DNA of 64,000 bases from Liopterus haemorrhoidalis (GCA_963971575.1 OZ020618.1:1614501-1678500); one strand, 5' to 3'. Numbered from the stretch's first letter, positions 10,926-21,830 are shown. The notes: generated by a model not told the origin, from the sequence alone. Made by a program: numbers and translations.

Positions 10926-11296
10926 CTAAAAAGAAAGAAAAACAATTAATAAAATATCCAAATCATACACAGATGTTGAAGATATATATCTCACCAAAAC
11001 CGATGGTCTCCGAGGGAGTACCTACGGACTATTGGTTCTACAGCAAAGGTGTCGATCTCTTTATCGTACCAAGATCTTCTACATCTATATATGTCACGTT
11101 TCTAACCCGGGGCAGTGCCAGGTATTACCATATTTTTCAGACCATAAGACGCACCCGAAATTTATGAGACAATTTTTAGAAAAAATATTTATTATTACGA
11201 TAACTTGAACAAGTAACATTTTGTTCATCTTCAATGTCTATACTATCACTCCTCTCGTTATTGTCACTGTTCGCATTATTTTCGTCTGAACTATTG

Positions 11297-12487
11297 CACT
11301 GGTCAACAAATTTAAACTTTTTTTTGCTGACTAAGATATGATACTTGTTTTAAACTAATTTTGGGGTGCTGATTTCAAAAATGTTAACAGTTTCTGCCTA
11401 TCACGTCAAATGTTTGTTCTATCGTATTTTGATTTATCGTATTTGAGTTTTAGGGATAAGCATTGGACTTGGAAGAAAAATTGGCTGGTGAGAATAGAGT
11501 TAAATGTTGGAGACCCAAACATAATACACGAACCTTTGGTGGAGCGAACAAAAATCATTTTCCCCCCTCTTCATATTAAACTGGATCTAATGAAGCAGTT
11601 TGTAAAAGCGTTGAACAAAGATGGTGACTGTTTCAAATATATATCTGAAACATTTCAAAGTCTCAGTAATGAAAAGCTAAAAGCTGGCATTTTTGACGGA
11701 CCACAAATTAGAAAATTAGTGAATGATCCACATTTCACTGTACATATGGATGATATGGAGAAGACAGCATGGCAGTCTTTCGTGGCGCTCATCAAAAATT
11801 TTCTTGGGAATAAACAAGCCGAAAACTATGTGGAGGTCGTTGAAAATTTGATTGAAAATTATCATCATCTGGGGTGCAACATGAGTGTGAAACTTCATTT
11901 TTTAAACAGTCATCTTGACAAATTTCCTGTCAATCTTGGAGATGTTAGTGATGAACAGGGTGAACGTTTCCATCAGGATTTAAAAGAGATGGAGAGACGT
12001 TATCAAGGAAGGTGGGATACTCACATGATGGCTGACTACTCTTGGAGTATTAAAAGAGATCTTACAAACGACCATTTAATCCTTAAATTATTTTGTATTT
12101 TTATTTTAACACTCCAATGCATTAAAATGTAATTAAAACTGTTCTCATTTTCTTTCTTTCACTATAAATAAAATTTTAAGAATATTTTCTAATTATTTAG
12201 TCCTTATTGTTTGCCAAATTTGTACCAATTACAGTATCGATGTCTAAAATTAAACGATAGAAGCATTATTTGGCCGAAAATATGTATTTGTTGTAGAGCA
12301 AAAATCTGATGTGATACACAAAAACTGATGTGATATTTGAGTTCAGCAGCACCAAATTAGTAAGAAACAAGTCTTAGATGTAAGTCAGCAAAAATTGTGT
12401 TGACCAGTGTCATTCATCAATAATTATTCATTTGAAATTTTATATCAGAAAAAAAAATTAAGTCAACAAAAATTGTGTTGACCAGTG
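11297..12487 (+). mobile_element. Element X copy 1: unclassified TIR element with conserved ORF
   Basis: The left end is CACTGGTCAACAAATTT, with GCTGACT soon after. The inverted right end, CACTGGTCAACACAATTTTT then GCTGACT, occurs twice (ending at 12409 and 12487). An ORF at 11410-12132 encodes about 240 residues, including HIKLDLMKQFVKALNKDG, GIFDGPQIRKL, KNFLGNKQAENYVEVVENL, KLHFLNSHLDKFPVNLGDVS, DEQGERFHQDLKEMERRYQG and MADYSWSIKRD. I know this as a recurrent, unnamed protein family in arthropod genomes and cannot tie it to a transposase class. Relative to copy 2, about 28 bases are lost after SIKRD, shifting the frame at the C-terminus. Confidence 0.6.
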
Positions 12488-12491
12488 TTAA

Positions 12492-12916
12492 TATTTACAA
12501 GTTTCGACGTTAATCCAACAACAGTGCATCGATGAACTTAATTCGACTTTTGGCGATGAAGCACCATCAAGGACTACTGTTTATCGATAGTTTGCCGACT
12601 TCAATCGTGGCCGTAGTTCGCATAAGGACGAATTTCGTGAAGGTTGTCCAAAATCGGTTGTTGTTCCGGAAAACATGCTGTGCGTGAACTGATTCTGCAA
12701 GATCGTCATGTGATGTATCTTGAGATTGAGGTATTCTTGAGCATTAGTGGGACCAGCATACATTCACTATTGCATGAACATTTGGCCGTCAAAAAAATTT
12801 GTATCCCACATAATTTGACAATCGGAGTGGAAAAAGTGCTTCGAAAATTAGTTCAAACGCATGTAAAAGTGTACTGCTATTCATGGAGAATATTTTGAAA
12901 AACAATAAAGACACTT
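12492..12916 (+). mobile_element. Internally deleted mariner (family M1), copy 1
   Basis: The N-terminal DNA-binding part is readable across frameshifts (QQQCIDELNSTFGDEAPS, FADFNRGRSS, SGTSIHS, HEHLAVKKI), then jumps directly to the C-terminal end (SEWKKCFEN..., then a GEYFEK-like end). The catalytic core with all three Asp residues is missing. The junction CATAATTTGACA/TCGGAGTGG is the same as in the copy at 34990-35366, so the deletion predates the spread of both. Confidence 0.75.
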
Positions 12917-13604
12917 CAGTTGATAAATAATTGTTTTTGACCTCAAATCCCGAAATATAAAAGGCAAACCACGTACGCGAAATATATATTTTCGGATAAC
13001 CTTGTACGGTTTTTTTGGCTATGCCTACGAAGCTCTGAAAAAATTCGATACAATGTTGTAATGAAAATCCTTCAAAACTGTACTTTTTCTGGTCACTCAT
13101 TCCCATTATTCCCACTCATTCCCATAACTTTTCCGTCTTCTTCCTTTAAGTGTTTATTAAATAATTCTTGTTTCTTCATCTTTAATTTAATGTTGTGTTA
13201 AAATGTGTTCATAATTAATCTTAATCTTTGTTGATGTCAGTTTAATCTAGATTAACTAGGTCATTGTTGACATCATCGTTGATTTTGTCAAAATGTATTA
13301 CGCAGAAGAATTGGCAACGTGCGACAACTAAATATATCAGAGATCAAGTCCTCACGAAAAAGACGTCATAATTGTTGTTACATCGACCAGATAAAGGACT
13401 CGATCATAGAGATATGAAATTAGAGAGACACCAAGGGAATACACTTTTCAGGAGTATGTTTTTACTTACCATTTTATGAATGTTTACTAAGGAATACGTA
13501 AAACCTATTGTAGGCAGATTGAGACAAGCGCAAATTACGCACGTAGAGGATTTTTTGTCCCTTTGTCTTTAAGAGTAACTAAATAGTCCCTTGCAAATAA
13601 TATC
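12917..13604. other. No recognisable gene
   Basis: AT-rich DNA; nothing identifiable apart from short words such as repeated CTCATTCCCAT near 13095. Confidence 0.5.
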
Positions 13605-13762
13605 CAGGGCCGTACTTACGCATAGGTGTTTGAGGAACGAGTCTGGGGCAGATATAGGGGGACAGAAAATTAAATTTGACATATGTATTTGTTATTAATT
13701 TTTTCAATGGTTGAATTTCACAATTTAAGAAGTAGTGTAGAAATAAGGAAAGTACGGCCCTG
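13605..13762. mobile_element. Short hAT-like MITE (158 bp)
   Basis: The ends CAGGGCCGTACTTACG and AAAGTACGGCCCTG are inverted repeats starting CAG. The flanks ATAATATC and ATATTAAC are similar but not identical, so the 8-bp target duplication is uncertain. Non-coding. Confidence 0.65.
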
Positions 13763-13929
13763 ATATTAACAACTAATTAAAAATTCAAATTTTGATATGG
13801 AGAGAATTTTTAAAGTATCCGATTTTTTCGATTATAACAAATTTTGTTTGAGGATAAAAATTTTTACATAAAGACAATTAAGGCTTCAAATTTTATTTAG
13901 AATAAAAAATATACGTAGAATAAAAAATC

Positions 13930-14856
13930 AGCTGTGGCCACCACAGGACCGACCGCCATCACAAAGTACTTGTATAAAATACATTCTAGCAGAAGAGTAG
14001 AAATAATTTTTCGTTTTATCAAAAAATGTCTTAAATAAAAGTTGTTAGTTATTGCTTTTATAGCAACTTTTGTTAAATAAATTTTTTAGAAATATTTCTC
14101 TGTTGTGAAATTTTTTGCAATAATCTTAAAACCGACACGAGTAAACTCACATTTCTAGGTAACCGAATTTTTTTGATCAACTCGTGCCATTGATGCCAAA
14201 AGCTTAAATATGAAGTTTCATAAAAATCCTTTTAGCCGAATTTGTTCTGCACGTGTACACATACAGACAGACGGACGGACAGACAGACAGACAGACCGAC
14301 AAACAGCATGCTAAAAAAAGTCAAAACGTTATGTAGGAACCTCAATTCGTGGAGATCCATCAAAATCTCGAAATGTCAAAATCGGTATAATCACAATACC
14401 TCCTTTTTGCATGATGTCTGTCGGTCTGTCTGTCCATCCATCTGTCCGTTTGTCCGTCTGTCTGTCTGTTCGTTTGTCCGTCTGTCCGTCTGTCCGTCCG
14501 TCCGTCTGTCTGTGTACACGTGCAGAGCAAATTTGGCTCAAAGGATTTTTATGAAACTTCATATTTATTGAACTTTATTGATATTATTGAACAAGAGTTG
14601 CTATAAAAGCAATAGCTAACAACTTTTATTTGAGACATTTTTTGATAAAACGAAAAATCTTGAAAAATTTTTTTTGAAAAATTTTTGAAAAAGTCTTAAT
14701 TTTTTTATACTTATATGTAACGTTTCCATGGTCATGATAAATAATATCTCTGTTAGAAAATATTAGGCCAAGTTATTTCTACTCTGCTGCTAGAATGTAT
14801 TTTATACAAGTACTTTATGATGGTGGTCGGTCCTGTGGTGGCCACAGCTGATTTTT
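13930..14856. mobile_element. TCTG-family element, head-to-head inverted pair
   Basis: The left end ATCAGCTGTGGCCACCACAG is matched inverted at the right end (CTGTGGTGGCCACAGCTGAT). Each arm carries the family body (AGTACTTGTATAAAATACA, CGTGTACAC, GCAACTTTTGTTAA) and its microsatellite: GACAG/GACGG at 14262-14300 and CTGTCTGTCC-type at 14417-14513. The two arms can pair over several hundred bases, giving a very long hairpin. No coding capacity; frames over the microsatellite are artefacts. Confidence 0.8.
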
Positions 14857-15581
14857 TCTACATCAATTTGTCTGTTTAATTATTGAATGTCCCTCTTATA
14901 TGTTGGCGGTCGGTAAAAATTGTTTGATTTATTTTAGTGTTTATTATCTGTAGTTTCATACGTCTATGGTAAGCTCAAAATAAAGAAACTGGCGTTGGTG
15001 CGTAAGTATGCGGTGTATTTTGGAAAATGACTTATTTTGACAGATTGTTTGTGCAATTTCACTCAAGAAAATATATTTATACTAAAATTAATTAGGAAAA
15101 AAATGTCGGAATAATCTTTATAATTAAAAAACTCATCGTGGATCGGTTACTAACAAACAAAATCAATTTAAATAATAATTTACATATTTCAATACTGTCA
15201 GAATATTTTATATTTCATTTCAAATCTGAAATACATGGAATATTTTTTTTCTGTACAACTATAATACACCTCAAGTGCTTAATTCATTAGGCTATGATCT
15301 TGGCACTAAATTGCAATGGTCAGAAATATCCGACATAGACCCCTAACGCACTAGGTGACTTGGCTGCAGCGACCAATTGGTCGTTGCCACCACTAGGACA
15401 AAGGGGTCTTATCTCATATTTAACATACAATAAAAATCAACTGAAAACTGAATTAAAAAATTTGTATGTTAAATATGAAAACCAAATTATAGAAAAAATA
15501 GTAATGACCATGATTCAGGTCTTTAACGACCCCGGGTCACGTTAAAATTTCTCCACATGACCCAAATTTTAATTATTAAAC

Positions 15582-16280
15582 TGCGTTCAGAGCTATTAAA
15601 TTAGTCAACTATAGACTATGACTTATGCACTGTTGACTGTCACCACCAAGTTTGTCATATGGTTTGTCACGAGCAACCGTTCAGAGTTCTAAATTTAATG
15701 CATTATACGTTGTCGAATGTAGACAGTTTTCCAAACTTATAGTTAGTGAGTTGTTTTAATGAGACAGACATATAAACACAATGACTATCTCAGTCTACAT
15801 AGCAGAGAACGTTTACAGTATGCCTTTACATAACTAACAAAATGTCATCGTGTCGATTACAACAAATCTCGCCCAAAATTACAAAGACGAGCAATAAATA
15901 TGATCAATTTAGGTAATTTTAGTAAGTAAAAATCTAGGACAGCAGAATTAGGAAAACGATAATAGATAATAAACATTTTAGGAAGCCACCGTAGTTGGTT
16001 TAAACACACACAGATGTTGGACTATTCGTAACTAATTTCCAAGAGATGTAAACGCTACGTCGAACGTTAAAACAATGTATTAAAACATATGCACAACGCA
16101 TAGTCTATAGTCTAGCTGACAACACACAAGCTGTCGTAGTTGGTTTATGCACAGATGTCGCATTATTCGTAACGCGATAATTTCCATAGCTGTAAACGCT
16201 GCCTTAAACGTTACAACTATCTACTAAATTTATCCACAACGCACAGTGAACAGTCTACTAATTTAAGAGCTCTGAACGCA
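15582..16280. mobile_element. MITE with TGCGTTCAGAGCT ends and internal direct repeat
   Basis: The left end TGCGTTCAGAGCTATTAAAT is inverted at the right (ATTTAAGAGCTCTGAACGCA). Inside, a ~120-bp segment is repeated directly (about 15985-16110 and 16135-16255), with GTAGTTGGTTTA, ATTCGTAAC, GTAAACGCT and CACAACGCA in both. The same terminal words appear near 39840, 41187 and 51740. Non-coding; the target duplication is not clear. Confidence 0.65.
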
Positions 16281-16905
16281 TCTCAAAATTTGAATCAAAA
16301 TATTGCTGTTTTTTCTGTACAGTTTAAATTGGTTCTAGGTTGCTCTAAGTAGCTTTGGTATTTTTTTCTCAAAGATACTTTTATAATTGACACACATTTA
16401 AAAAATTAACTTATTTTGAAAAAGCATTTTTGGTCCCCCAACAAATATGGTTCGCTAAAAAAATTTAGGTAACAAAATTAAAACTCAAAAGTGATTAAAA
16501 AAAAAGATTTCCAATTTTTAAAAATAAATCCGCGTAAATAGAATTCGCGTTAACAGAATTCGTTTAATAGAATCCACGTAAAAATTCGTGTAAATACAGG
16601 GTGTTTCACAAGGAATTTGCCCAATTTCAGGGAAGAGTGCCTTTATTACTTTAAAACATAAAAAATTAAACCAAACATAAGTCCAAAAATTTACTTGGTG
16701 CTAGTGGAGGGGGTTCTTCTAAAAATTTGAAAAAATTCTGAGTAATGCACATAAATATGAACAGGAATAGTGCCACAGGAATTTTTTATTTGATAGTTAT
16801 TTAGAAAGTTATCGAATTTTTTGCTACAAGCGTTACCACAAATGTACGCCGGTCGGTTTAGTTACCACATTAAAAATAACTCAAATCAATGCGCAACAGG
16901 TTCCC

Positions 16906-17052
16906 GACCGGCGTAGCGTAGTGGTAACACATGTGCTCTGCGTTGCTAAGGTCTCGGGTTCGTATCCTGTTCAGGCATGGAATAATTTTCAAAAATAATA
17001 ATTGTCCTGTCTAACTGCCGAAGCAGCAAAGGCTATTTAAAAAAAAAAAAAA
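16906..17052 (+). mobile_element. tRNA-derived SINE (family S1)
   Basis: It begins with a tRNA-like head: box A-like GCGTAGCGTAGTGGTAACAC and box B-like GGGTTCGTATCC. It ends in a run of 14 or so A after GCAAAGGCTATTT. The same head is present on the minus strand at 25783-25858. The head does not fold into a complete tRNA by eye and is followed by unrelated tail sequence, so this is a SINE rather than a tRNA gene. Confidence 0.75.
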
Positions 17053-17201
17053 TTGCCACATGTTATAACACTGTTAAGCAGTTGTTTCCAATGCTTACTC
17101 CTTAAAATATTGTGACCAATATGCAGAATTTTAGTAAATGTTACATTTTGAACAATTATTGTGATTTATTTAATAATTATTTCGTTATTATTTGAATTTT
17201 A

Positions 17202-17447
17202 GATAACAGAGTGGCCGAGCACTTTAAATCGTGCAGTTCGGGTTGGGAAAACAGTCTGAATTGTGAGGTTACTGGTTATCTCCGTTGGTGATATTATTCG
17301 GACGAGAATAATATGTTTGCATTACTCCAATTTTTAAAATCATTCACCCCTCACCCAGGTGTAGGAGCTCGCCCCCTGGCATCGGCGATTAGTCTCTTTG
17401 AAGAAACAGGCCGACATAAAATAAATTATATAATAAAAACAAAAAAA
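17202..17447 (+). mobile_element. tRNA-derived SINE (family S2) with 10-bp TSD
   Basis: The head GAGTGGCCGAGCACTTTAAA resembles box A of class II (Ser/Leu-like) tRNA. The body has CACCCAGGTGTAGGAGCTCG, CCCCTGGCATCGGCGATTAG and an A/T-rich tail. TTGAATTTTA at 17192-17201 is repeated at 17448-17457. A close second copy is at 58522-58755. The short GT-rich open frames inside are not genes. Confidence 0.88.
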
Positions 17448-17662
17448 TTGAATTTTAATTGGACCTCTGTTGGTCCTTTTTTTTGCTTAAAATGAATAAA
17501 AGAATACACCCTTAATATTTTGGCAGATTTCTCGTGAAATTTATATTTTTAAAAATTATTTTAGCGAACCAAAGTGCTAGGTTCTTAATGCTATCAACTC
17601 AATTTTCATTCCATCCCAATAGGGCTCAAAATTTACACAAATTCAAAAATAAAATTATCTAA

Positions 17663-18361
17663 TCATTTTGTGGTATGTCTTGCCCAAGCAGTACGTTGAA
17701 CTTGACTCATGAGTTCACTTCTATTTGGCACTTTTTCACTAGTACTTCTTTGTATTGGTGGTACATTTGGCCTTGGAAAATCATCTATCCTTAAAGCCCT
17801 TAATAATTCTCCTGCATCTTCAGCTCCTGAAGGAACAGGAACGATCACTCTTACACGTCCTTCAGAGTCAGTTGTGGTTAAAGTCCCAACTTGTGCTAAA
17901 GGTTTGATGAACTGAGACTCACTATCAGAACTAGATCGATTTGAAGGTGTCTTCTCTTTCTCTTCAAAAGGCGAACGTTCTTTTCTTTCTTGATTATGTC
18001 TTTCAACTAATGGACTATTTAACTTTGGACTGTTATGCCTAACTGCTAATGGACTTGGTGGTAATTTCTTCTGTGGTGGTGGTTGTAAGGAATAACTATT
18101 AACTTGAGGAGTTACAGGATTATAAACTGGAAACTGATAACCGTACTGCGGGTTATATAACTGGTAACTTGGTGGTGTATAACCACTCAAGGCTTGTAAC
18201 CTTTGGAGCAGTTCGTTTTGTTGGTAGTTTTGATATGGTTGATAAACTCCTGAGTTGAAAGTATTTCTTAAAGGTGATGGTGGCATTGTTTGGCGATTCT
18301 CGATGAGACCCAAAAGAACATCGTTCTCGGTGCTTTGGTACGGATCATATCCAGGAAGTTG
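17663..18361 (-). CDS. NOS1AP: NOS1AP terminal exon A (232 residues)
   Basis: The acceptor is TTGATTTAG|CAACTTCC at 18362-18363, phase 0, and the exon reads open to a TGA at 17663. It encodes QLPGYDPYQSTENDVLLG, then a long low-complexity Tyr/Pro/Gln/Asn region (YQPYQNYQQNELLQRL, PPPQKKLPPSPLAVRH), a charged Ser-rich stretch, a compact segment VRVIVPVPSGAEDAGELLRA, and the tail SQVQRTAWARHTTK. Joined to the upstream exons, the predicted protein is 684 residues from the 52998 start. The tail does not end in a hydrophobic residue, so it is not a classic PDZ ligand. Vertebrate NOS1AP ends in a different sequence, so this appears to be an arthropod-type end. The gene assignment rests on splice phase and order. 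Confidence 0.82.
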   Translation of the reverse strand, partial: QLPGYDPYQSTENDVLLGLIENRQTMPPSPLRNTFNSGVYQPYQNYQQNELLQRLQALSGYTPPSYQLYNPQYGYQFPVYNPVTPQVNSYSLQPPPQKKLPPSPLAVRHNSPKLNSPLVERHNQERKERSPFEEKEKTPSNRSSSDSESQFIKPLAQVGTLTTTDSEGRVRVIVPVPSGAEDAGELLRALRIDDFPRPNVPPIQRSTSEKVPNRSELMSQVQRTAWARHTTK

Positions 18362-18439
18362 CTAAATCAAATTCATATAAGTGAGTTTATATTTCAATTA
18401 TACTATATCGCTCTTGAATTTTAAGTGGAAAACTAGTAT

Positions 18440-19895
18440 AGGGTGATCCCCAAATTAAAACATTGTTCAAATTATCTAACTAAACACTGGAAGTCCGAAA
18501 TGGTTTTTTATTTGGAATTAGTCAAATTCCACATTCATTGTTTTACGAATTTAACCAAAATGGTCTGTTATTACACCGAAATTAGTCGAATTCTACAGTT
18601 GTTCTTCGAATTTAAGCGAATTGGTCTGTTGTTATACCGTATTTAGTAAAAATCAACTATTGTACTTCGAATTTAATAGAACTATTCTGTCGTGACACCA
18701 AATTTAGTCGAAATCTGCAGTTATTTTTCGAATATAACTGAACTGCTCTGTTGTTATACAGAATTTCGTAGAAAGCTACCGTTGTTCTTCGAATTTAATC
18801 GAATTGGTCAGTTGATATGCCGAAATTAGTCGGAAATTAATCGAAATCTACAGTTGATTTTCGGATTTAACCGAATTAGTCTGTTGTTATATCAAATTTA
18901 GTCGTAATCTGCTGTTGTTTTTCGAATTTAACTTAACTGGTTTGTTGTTATGCCGAAAGTAGTCAAAATCTGCCGTTGTTCTTCGAATTTAACTGAACTG
19001 GTCTTTTTTTATACAGAATTTCGTAGAAATCAATCATTGTTTTTCGAATTTATCCGAATTACTCAGTTGCTATGGCGAAATTAGTCAGAAATTAATCGAT
19101 ATCTACAGTTGATTTTTGAATTCAACCGAACTAGTCTGCTGTTATACCAAAATTAGTCGTAATCTGCTGTTGTTTTTCGAATTTAACTTAACTGGTTTGT
19201 TTTTATACCGAAAGTAGTCAAAATCTGCCGTTGTTCTTCGAATTTAACTGAACTGGTCTTTTTTTATACAGAATTCCTCAGTTGCTATGCCGAAATTAGT
19301 CAGAAATTAATCGTTATCTGCAGTTGTTTTTCGAATTGAACTGGTTTATTGTTATACCGAAAGTAGTCAAAATCTACCGTTGTTCTTCGAATTTAACCAA
19401 ACTATTCTGTTGTTATACAAAAATCTACTAGTACTATTAGAATTTAACCGAACTGGTCAGTTTTTATACCGAAATTAGTCGAAACCTGCCGTTGTTCTTC
19501 GAATATGACCAAACTGGTCATTGTTACACCGAAAATTGTCGGAAATTAATTGAAATCTACAGTAGATCTTCGATTTAACAGGAATGGTCTGTTGTTATAC
19601 CGAAATTAGTCAAAATCTGCCGTTTTTTCTGCGAATTTAACTAAACTGTTCTATTATTATACCGAAATTAGTAGTAAATTAATCGAAATAAAGAATTGAT
19701 CTTCGAATTTAATCAAACTGGTCTGTTGTTACGCCAAAATTAGTCAAGATCTTTCATTGTTTTTCTAATTTAACCGTACTGGTTTGTTTTTATATTTAGT
19801 CGAAATCCACCGTTGTTCTTCTAATTTAACCGAATTGGTCTGTTGTTACACCGAAATTAGTCGAAATTTACCGTTGTTTTTAACCGAACTAGTCA
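18440..19895. repeat. Degenerate ~62-bp minisatellite, about 22 copies
   Basis: The recurring unit is TTCGAATTTAACCGAACTGG, TCTGTTGTTATACCGAAATT, AGTCGAAATCTGCCGTTG. Unit starts are spaced about 60-63 bp from 18546 onward, with some shorter steps. Units differ at many sites, so the array is old. It lies wholly in the NOS1AP intron between exon 20708-20905 and terminal exon A, 80 bases from the acceptor. Confidence 0.92.
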
Positions 19896-20707
19896 CAAAA
19901 TATTGTTAATATACTAGAGTTCCACTAAAAGTTTGTCATAACTGCTTTCTTCAGAGCGATATAGTAAGTTTTTTGTTCTAGTAGTTTTACCTAACACTTA
20001 GTAGCACTCAGTAGCATATAATTATCCTTTGGTTTAGCAAAGACCTGCAGAAATAGCATCAAACTGTTAGCTGCGAACTGGCATAAAACAACAGAAAAAT
20101 ATAAATTTATTTAATATAGGTATATCCCACTTTGCGTCAGTTTACAGACGCTCGTTTTACGTTAACGTTCTGGAATCGTTGTAGTGGTATATACCAATAC
20201 ACACAAAGAAAACGTAAAAATAGTCATACTATAGTATATTTGTTTTTCATAATTACATTTTTCTTTGTATGGTATTAAATAAATTTTTACATGCATAATA
20301 CAAAAAATTTTACAATTCTAAAACATGCTTATTAGTGTAAAAACACAACTAAATACAAAATATTATTGAAAAAAAAATCACTTTTGTGTCAGATGTCACA
20401 AACAGTGTCTTAAAAATATTTGACAGTATTAAAATATATTTTTATGACTAACGATAACCAGTGCTGTAGTCGCAAAATCAGCAAAGGTATATTGTGGATA
20501 AATCGAAAAAAATGGGATATACGTCCCTCGCTTTTCATTCAAAATAAAGCAGAAGGTATACTCCGTAAATCTCTGTATACCCTCCACTATAACGATAATG
20601 GAAAAGTCTGCATAGGTGAAAATGTTGCCCGAAGTGTTCACAGTAGAGATTGAACACATTTTGTTAAAATTTATTGTTAAAGCAACAATTAATAACACCA
20701 ATCTTAC

Positions 20708-20905
20708 CTGGGGAACCATTGTTACATGGGGTGGGGTTGATTGTTGTCCAAGAGGTCCGTTTCTTTCACTGTCTTGTAAATGGGCTACTAGCGCTGTGAT
20801 ATGATCCAGGAGTTCTTTGTTATGTATTAAAAGCTGATGAGTCCGAGCTTGTGCTTCTAATCTAGCGCTTTGCTCAGCTGCGAGTTGATCTCTTAATAAT
20901 TGAAC
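20708..20905 (-). CDS. NOS1AP: NOS1AP coiled-coil exon 2
   Basis: This exon is 198 bases (66 codons), phase 0 at both ends, with acceptor CCTTTTAG|GTTCAA and donor CCCCAG|GTAAGA. It encodes [19 protein letters not shown], then [17 protein letters not shown], the most conserved part of the NOS1AP coiled coil (vertebrates: LRDQLAAE...RIEAQARVHQLL). It ends in a flexible Pro/Gln tail ([10 protein letters not shown]). Because it exits in phase 0, it can splice to either of two phase-0 terminal exons, at 18361 or 10925. The intron just downstream contains a 62-bp minisatellite. Confidence 0.95.
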
Positions 20906-20939
20906 CTAAAAGGACGATAGAAATTAGCATGTTTTAGTG

Positions 20940-21830
20940 CTAAATTTAAATTTGGAGCCTTATTTTAATGTATAGTTTGTTTAACAGATGGCATAGCATG
21001 GGATTTCTAAAACCCAATTTAAAAGTAGCGTTTCCTATGCATTTTGGTGTTCCCCAAGGTTCAGTTCTCGGACCGCTACTATTCTTAATATATGTTAAAG
21101 ACTTGCCTCTCACTATGACATCAAAATCAATCCTTTACGCTGACGATACATTACTAAATTGCAACCATGATCTAAATTCCCTTATTACGGAAAATGTTTC
21201 TCTGGTGAACAGTGCAAACTCTTAGTTTTCTAGCAAAAAACTAATTTTAAATACAGATAAAACCCAGACCTTGCTACTGAGCACCAGAAAACATGATTTT
21301 GCCAATCCCCCTTTCGTTAAATTTCTTGGTATCCACGTTGATCCTTACCTTCATTGGGATTAGCACTTAGTCGTAAACTGAGATCGACCCCGTATCTAAT
21401 AAGAAATCTGAAGCATGAAGTCAGCATAGATGTTGCATTAAAAACCTATTTCTCCCTCTTTCAGTCCCATCTAACCTATGGGTTAATAATCTGGAGACAT
21501 TCACCTGCAGCCAATAGAATTTTCAGTTTACAACGTAAAGTTGTAAGAATAATTGCCAGTGCTTCTTTTAGAGCGGATTTTCGAGATCTTTTTGTGAAGC
21601 TCAAAATAATGTCATTGCCTTTATTATTTATTTGTGTCTATTGTTTATACGTAAAAACTTATACAATTATATCACTTTTGGAATAGCCTTTATATTCATC
21701 ATCATAGACAAGGAAAATTCTTTGCCAAACGGAGATAAATTCCTTTAACACGTAATGCGATACGCGCGTGCTACAGTTTAGACTTTAACAAGAATTATTA
21801 CAAAAGAAATACAATGTAAAATGTTATTTT
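20940..21830 (+). pseudogene. LINE reverse transcriptase fragment (jockey-like), family L1
   Basis: The segment reads FGVPQGSVLGPLLFLIYVKD and later SILYADDTLLN, the reverse-transcriptase motifs around the catalytic YADD, here intact. After a frameshift it continues KLRSTPYLIRNLKHEVSIDV and NRIFSLQRKVVRIIASA, the C-terminal region. It lacks the fingers/palm N-terminus and the endonuclease, so it is 5'-truncated. It matches the minus-strand LINE at 44317-46560 closely. Confidence 0.85.

Noticed and set aside
14242..14571. Overlapping frames on both strands across the TCTG element
   Set aside because: They follow microsatellite periodicity within a non-coding repeat.
16906..16985. Functional tRNA gene
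   Set aside because: Box A and box B are present, but the fold is incomplete and it runs into a poly-A tail; a second copy exists on the other strand, so it is a SINE. The same reasoning applies at 32290, 55910 and 57085.
17709..17915. Plus-strand open frame of 68 codons starting MSSLLFGTFSLVLL
   Set aside because: It looks like a signal peptide, but it is the antisense of the NOS1AP terminal exon, which has far better support.
20420..20719. Frames of 77 and 96 codons on opposite strands
   Set aside because: Intronic, no recognisable content, and one overlaps the NOS1AP exon donor out of frame.
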